A DNA stretch of 64,000 nt from Lasiodiplodia sp. COLG20. Lineage: Eukaryota > Ascomycota > Dothideomycetes > Botryosphaeriales > Botryosphaeriaceae. The notes under the pieces were generated by a model, which ran no database searches, was not told the origin of the DNA, and saw only the letters and a program-made list of their open reading frames with translations. This document shows, piece by piece, positions 59,519 through 64,000 of the stretch; positions within the stretch are counted from its first letter, which is position 1, and the number at the start of each line of letters is the position of its first letter. The stretch lies in assembly GCA_009801085.1 (NCBI GenBank), contig VNWV01000001.1:1054001-1118000 (forward strand). Direction: 5' to 3'. The position numbers and the translations under genes were made by a program.

Positions 59519-60433
59519 ATGGCTCCCAATCAAGACCTCGAATCCACTCCTACCAGGGCGGTGGCTCCTAGGCCCAGTTTGGCCAAAATAGATACTTCTT
59601 CCCAAAACAATGACGACTCAAGAAACCCTTCCCCAACTTCGGAGTTTTCCTTTACATTTTCCATCTTCGAACGGACAGCTAGCGATGGCGAACGAACGCC
59701 CACCGGCCTCACCAGGATCGACGTCATTTCCAACCACTCCCGCGGCGAATCCTTCAGCATCTCTTCCCCAACGTCTGAATTCTCCTTCCGTTTTTCCAAC
59801 ATGGAGCCGCCGCCGCCGCGGAGACGTGACACCGTGACGGCAAGCCGGCACAAGCGGCGGGCCACCGGCCTCACCAGCATCAGCATCGCATCCACTTCGT
59901 CGTACGCCGCCGACCCTTTCGGCACCAGCAGCCGCATCGCTTCGCCCACGGCGTCGTCCGTCTTCTCGTACCGCGTCTTCACGCCCGCGCAGTCCGAATT
60001 CTTCCCACGGAGCATGAGCCAAGTCGTGTCGCCGGGCAGCGCGCTGGAGCGGCTGCCCGCGGAGTTGCACCTGGAACTTGTTGGCCACCTGGGCGCGTGC
60101 GAGGCCCGCACCATGCGCCTCGTCTCCAAGTACTGGCGCGCGGTCGTAACGCAGTGGTACAAGCGCGACGCGCTGTCGGTCCGCCTGCCGCTCGACGTTC
60201 AGCTGCGCATTGTCGGCTATCTTGACGTGGAGAGCTTGGTCGCAATGCGGACGACGTCGCGGTACTGGAAGGAGGTCGTGAAGAAGCATGGAAAGGATCC
60301 CGCCGTTGTGCATTCGACCAGGAGTGCGCTGTTGTGCACGTACGACGAGTGTCTTGGTAGAGGCACCAGTATGTATTGGCGGCTGTGGATCAGGATTCTG
60401 CGGACCATTCAGAGGGAGAATGCGTGGGTTTGA
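59519..60433 (+). CDS. protein with two tandem F-box-like motifs
   Basis: A single exon of 304 residues. Residues 177-210 (LERLPAELHLELVGHLGACE, then RLVSKYWRAVV) form a clear F-box. Residues 223-254 (LPLDVQLRIVGYLDVESLVA, then TSRYWKEVV) look like a second. The N-terminal half is Ser/Thr-rich, with an imperfect repeat: SPTSEFSF at 38 and 83, SPTASSVFSY at 142, TGLTRI at 62 and TGLTSI at 116. F-box proteins dock targets onto SCF ubiquitin ligases through Skp1. No target-binding repeats (LRR, WD40) are present, so the Ser-rich half would have to serve. Confidence 0.7.
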   Translation: MAPNQDLESTPTRAVAPRPSLAKIDTSSQNNDDSRNPSPTSEFSFTFSIFERTASDGERTPTGLTRIDVISNHSRGESFSISSPTSEFSFRFSNMEPPPPRRRDTVTASRHKRRATGLTSISIASTSSYAADPFGTSSRIASPTASSVFSYRVFTPAQSEFFPRSMSQVVSPGSALERLPAELHLELVGHLGACEARTMRLVSKYWRAVVTQWYKRDALSVRLPLDVQLRIVGYLDVESLVAMRTTSRYWKEVVKKHGKDPAVVHSTRSALLCTYDECLGRGTSMYWRLWIRILRTIQRENAWV

Positions 60434-61109
60434 AAGCTGAGTGGTTGGGACTGCTTACTCTAAGATTTTGGATCCGGATTGCGGATGCGTAGCGCTCGAG
60501 TCGCATCACGGCGATGCGCGCCGTCCGCGGAGTATCACGGGAGATTGTAAAACTCCTCTCCGATGAGCTTCCTCAGACTTTCGCAGCCGAAGTGCATTCT
60601 CGTCCTCACGAAGCTCATTGCTGTATGGATGGGCACTTCGTGCAGTCAGAGCCCCAGCTGCCACTCGAATTTCTTTCCGAAGGGGAGCAACAGGGGAGGC
60701 ATAGCACACACCGCGAACTTCTTTCACCTGCCGCAAGAGATTAATTTGTGGAGAAACATTGAACACTGCTTGGCAGGAACGCCTCTCTTTTCGTTCCGCC
60801 TTTTCTGATTTTCTCAGTTTGTACTTTCGGTCGAGCTACTTTGACCCTCCTCTTTTATCTTTCTTCGTTTTATTCTTGCTTGTTTTTCTGATTTCAAGAC
60901 CGTCTTGAACTTTATTTTGCTTCATTCTGTTGTTCAAGCGATGCGGCGTTTCCTTTGTAGATACCCAGCCGGCGGCGTATTCCTTTACTACTATTTTTCG
61001 ATTCTCTCAGCATTAAGCAATTCTTTCTGGGCTTCAGCGTGGCCCTGTTCGCTCTCTGATATTTCCTATCACTCGAACCATACTCTCAGATAGCCTTTGC
61101 GACCACAAA
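60434..61109. other. intergenic
   Basis: 3' flank of the F-box gene, partly T/C-rich. Small ORFs of 60-86 codons on both strands have no support. Confidence 0.4.
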
Positions 61110-61476
61110 TTGAGGAATAAAATGGCTACCACCGACACAATGCAGGACCAAGATATTCGGTTAACCTTTAATCTGGACCGCGGTGAACCGGGCGTTTTAG
61201 CAAGCATGCCAACTCGTTGCACTACTATACACTTGCCCTCCAATGGCATCGAACTACTAATCCACTCCAGGTCTGCACCCCGGAATGGTGAGTGTCGTGA
61301 GTGTTGAGGGGGACGACGATCATGTGAAACAGATTAAGCATGTGATGCGGCATTGGACGCTATTCCATATGCGAGTTGTATGCTATGAAGGGATCGAGCG
61401 GGACGGAATCTTCTTAACATATCCGCAGGGGCACAGGTTGATTTTGAGGCTGAGGGAGGTGGATGCGGAAGAGTAA
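61110..61476 (+). pseudogene. possible small gene broken by a frameshift
   Basis: Two overlapping frames, 61110-61307 and 61285-61476, follow each other with a one-base shift around 61265-61290. The first reads DIRLTFNLDRGEPGVLASM and the second HWTLFHMRVVCYEGIERDGI and then LILRLREVDAEE. Both look protein-like and lie on one strand, so they may be halves of one gene of about 110 residues. No family is recognised, and a splice explanation was not found (too little space for an intron). Confidence 0.3.
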
Positions 61477-61527
61477 CTGTTGAGCTTCTGATGACGGAAT
61501 CCTTTAGATTAAAAGCGCTTATCCTGC

Positions 61528-63735
61528 TTACACTACGGTGATGACTTCCTCTTTGCCTGATATGGTGTCCACTTTAGCTTTGCATAACCCAACCCTTCTG
61601 AAAGTACCTTTCGTCGACTTTTCATCCATGTGATTCTCCTCCAACAGCATCAGCCAATGCACTGGAGTTGGCTCGGTGGAATGGTCGCCTTGAGCCAGTT
61701 TCAAGTACCATATTGGTGCGCGAGGTATCCGATCGAGCCATACGGCGAGGGGTAGTGCAGAGTATAGGCCGAGCTGCCGTGCAATAGCCTCTCCTACACT
61801 GTCTTCGTCCCCTAGATTTTCGCCAATGCGCCCAGCAAAGCCTTTGATGACGAGCGTTCCTTTTACCCTCCGTGCCGCCTTGCTTCCATCATCTACGTAC
61901 GTCTGGTCATGGACGATCTCACAGCAGCTACTGGCGTAAATCTGGGTACCGCAATACTCTACAGACTGATCCATGACTATCCAACTCCATGAAGGGGCGC
62001 GCTCGGTTTCAACAACTTGAGGTGCCGACGAGGCCCACAGAAGATCCCTTACGAGCGATTCTCTCCACATTCCCACCAAGTAGGTCCTACTCTTGAAGCC
62101 AGATAGTGCTGCGCGAGCTTCGAACGTGGAAGCTATTCCAGAAAGTGCTGGAAGTCTGTCTTCAGGAAACTTTAATTTCCGTCTGCTGTACTCCATGACT
62201 ACTTTCTGCCAATGGCTGATGAAATCCTGGTCGTCTTTGAATTTGGATACGGTTGTCATATGCACAGGAGTCGGGGTCCGGAGCATGGTCTCTTCCTCAC
62301 GCCATTCATTCTCACGACATCTCCACGCATGCAGCTCGTGGCTGACACGAAAGACCGCCGTTGCCATCATATGCTCTTGCAGAGTCCAAGCCCTAGAATC
62401 GATAGGCTCTTTTCTGTTGACGAGAAGGTTGAATGTCTGTTGAACGAACCTGCCAATGGAATGGTGTGGTGTCCGTATCGCGGTCTTCAAAACCTGGGCG
62501 CTTCTTTTGAAGTCCATACCGCTCGAGCTGTCGGGTCCACTTGCTGCGGACAGCACCATGGCAGCATTTTCGTAAACCTTGGCCATCCTCAAAGCTTCTC
62601 GCTTCCAGTCACCGTTGCAGTCCTGGATGATGCAAAGAGCGTCGATCCAAAGCCACCGGATACCAAGCTTCCTTGCGATGTGGATGGCGTGAGAAAATGT
62701 CGTTGTTAGCTGATCGGGCTCAATACCACATTCGTAAACTTTCATTCGTTCTTCCGTGAGGACATGGCTCACGCCATTGCCCCAGCAATGACTAAGGGCA
62801 ATATAAGATCCCGTTTGACCCTCAGTAGTGACTAGCCGTGGGCCAACATCCTCCGTGTTCAAGCCGACATCGATAGCTCGAGTTGGAAGAGGGCTGTCGT
62901 TCCGAGAGCAGGTTTGGTGTGTTGACATGCAAGTCCAGAGAAGTTCGGAAACCCTCTGTATCGATTTTTCCGAGAGACTACTTCCCCGCGGCTCGTCGCT
63001 GAAACAGAATTGGACCCGGTCGGTAGAAGATGTGTGCGAGAAGCCAACGATGAAAGTAGGCGACATAATGTGAGGGTACCAGGTACATATCTCGGTCTCA
63101 AGCGGAGCTCGGTCATCCCACGTACTGTCCGAAGGTTGGTCTAGCTTGTCCCACAAAGTTTCTGCAAGGAGAGCGCAAAGCTCACAGGCATTGCCAGCGA
63201 GATTCCTGAAATGGGCTAAACTGTGGTGCCAAAATATTTTGCCAGAGGAGCAGTCCAACAAAAATTCTGTATCGGTCGGCGGCCACATCTTTTGGTCTGG
63301 GTCATGCTGAGAGAAGCTCGATACTACCAAGTAGACGAGGAAGGAGCAGAGATCACACAGATCGGTATCGACGTTCCAATGGGCAAAAGTCCCATCCATT
63401 CGCGCAGAAGTGGCTCGTTTCTTGATCTCGTGCATACGCCGAAGGTCTTCGTTATCTGGGCGCTTGGGCGGAGCTCCTTGAACATGTTCTGTTCTGGTTT
63501 CAAACACTCCTCTAACCATCTGGTTAATGCTCGAATTAAAAGACTCCTGCAGAGCTCCGATTCGACCAACTCGCAACGACCTCTCTGGACTGCCTTGCTC
63601 TTGTTGATGTTCCATCATGCCGTAACGTCGTTCCAAGCCTTCAAGATAACGGGGGGCTGAGTTGTTCACGATGTATGTGTCTTGACCGAGTTCAGCAGGC
63701 AACAGGATGCCGTGCCTGCTGACTCTGCCCCACAT
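61528..63735 (-). CDS. HET domain protein
   Basis: One exon, 735 residues from the Met at 63735 (a Met at 63618 is equally possible; the frame stays open upstream without an ATG). An N-terminal part with LCDLCSFLVYL and ACELCALLAETLWDKL precedes the HET core, which begins near residue 310 with YIALSHCWGN and continues with ATTFSHAIHIARKLGIRWLW-type sequence, IDALCIIQD and MAKVYENAAMVLSAAS, the standard order. HET proteins trigger cell death in vegetative incompatibility and possibly immunity when paired with a partner. No NLR or partner gene is visible nearby. Confidence 0.85.
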   Translation of the reverse strand: MWGRVSRHGILLPAELGQDTYIVNNSAPRYLEGLERRYGMMEHQQEQGSPERSLRVGRIGALQESFNSSINQMVRGVFETRTEHVQGAPPKRPDNEDLRRMHEIKKRATSARMDGTFAHWNVDTDLCDLCSFLVYLVVSSFSQHDPDQKMWPPTDTEFLLDCSSGKIFWHHSLAHFRNLAGNACELCALLAETLWDKLDQPSDSTWDDRAPLETEICTWYPHIMSPTFIVGFSHTSSTDRVQFCFSDEPRGSSLSEKSIQRVSELLWTCMSTHQTCSRNDSPLPTRAIDVGLNTEDVGPRLVTTEGQTGSYIALSHCWGNGVSHVLTEERMKVYECGIEPDQLTTTFSHAIHIARKLGIRWLWIDALCIIQDCNGDWKREALRMAKVYENAAMVLSAASGPDSSSGMDFKRSAQVLKTAIRTPHHSIGRFVQQTFNLLVNRKEPIDSRAWTLQEHMMATAVFRVSHELHAWRCRENEWREEETMLRTPTPVHMTTVSKFKDDQDFISHWQKVVMEYSRRKLKFPEDRLPALSGIASTFEARAALSGFKSRTYLVGMWRESLVRDLLWASSAPQVVETERAPSWSWIVMDQSVEYCGTQIYASSCCEIVHDQTYVDDGSKAARRVKGTLVIKGFAGRIGENLGDEDSVGEAIARQLGLYSALPLAVWLDRIPRAPIWYLKLAQGDHSTEPTPVHWLMLLEENHMDEKSTKGTFRRVGLCKAKVDTISGKEEVITVV

Positions 63736-64000
63736 TGCCCACGTGACTTTTCCGACCCTTGTCGTCCTGTTTGCTTGACAAAGTCTGGGCACAAATCCCC
63801 TCCATTAGCCATTATGTACCCGCAAGGATAAACAATGGTCTCAGTCAGCTTAGTGCTTCTAGTAGTGTTTGGTTTAGAATGAGTATCCAGATATCCGCAC
63901 CCCGCAAGCGAGAGAAGGGAGAATAGGTATAGCTGTGACGGTGGAGGAGTTGAAAGCTGGATTGAAGAAGTAAGCTCATATAGGCCCAATTGGCATCACG
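63736..64000. other. window end, HET upstream region
   Basis: Likely promoter of the HET gene. No further gene can be supported before the window ends. Confidence 0.35.

Overview
The window is nuclear DNA of a filamentous ascomycete (Pezizomycotina; Dothideomycetes is my best guess). The grounds are short introns (mostly 50-110 nt) with GTAAGT-like donors and CTAAC-like branch sites, a HET-domain gene, a DUF3292 gene, a DASH/Dam1 subunit, INO80 subunits and an allantoate-permease-family transporter. Exon joins below were read by eye from splice signals, reading phase and family similarity. There is no operon structure, tRNA, rRNA or CRISPR array that I can see.

Layout. 0.4-20 kb is housekeeping: a Sec14-like SFH5 lipid transfer protein (+), a small membrane ORF (+), then on the minus strand a fungal membrane protein of unknown role, a DUF3292 protein, a mitochondrial Cqd1/ADCK2-type ABC1 kinase, a Baeyer-Villiger monooxygenase, an acidic AT-hook protein and ARP5. 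20-23 kb holds DAD4 (-), IES6 (+) and GOT1 (+). ARP5 and IES6, whose products form one module of the INO80 remodeller, flank the kinetochore gene DAD4.

23.7-31.7 kb is a minus-strand tandem array of BTB/POZ genes: four complete, one decayed. They share a phase-1 intron and, downstream of the BTB fold, a Cys/His-rich tail. Three copies of a short palindromic repeat (MITE-like) sit in and beside this array, and an orphan multi-exon gene follows it. 33-37 kb has an acidic nuclear protein and an interrupted protein kinase gene. 37.5-40 kb is a SulP sulfate permease. 44-45 kb is a DAHP synthase (first step of the shikimate pathway) with a Gcn4/CpcA-type site upstream. 46-51.6 kb has a conserved Cys-motif protein, then a cytosolic GH105 hydrolase and an MFS anion transporter in divergent orientation. 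51.7-59 kb has SLH1 (ASCC3-type helicase of ribosome quality control) head-to-head with YKT6 (SNARE). The window ends with a double F-box protein, a small broken ORF and a HET-domain protein.

Three otherwise well-conserved reading frames contain one in-frame stop each: the Cqd1-like kinase (UGA followed by CUA, the known readthrough context), the DAHP synthase (UAG in the invariant [10 protein letters not shown] region) and the protein kinase (UAG between beta-3 and helix C). These could be readthrough sites, true nonsense mutations or assembly errors, and should be resolved first. The best candidate for undescribed biology is the BTB plus Cys-rich-tail array.
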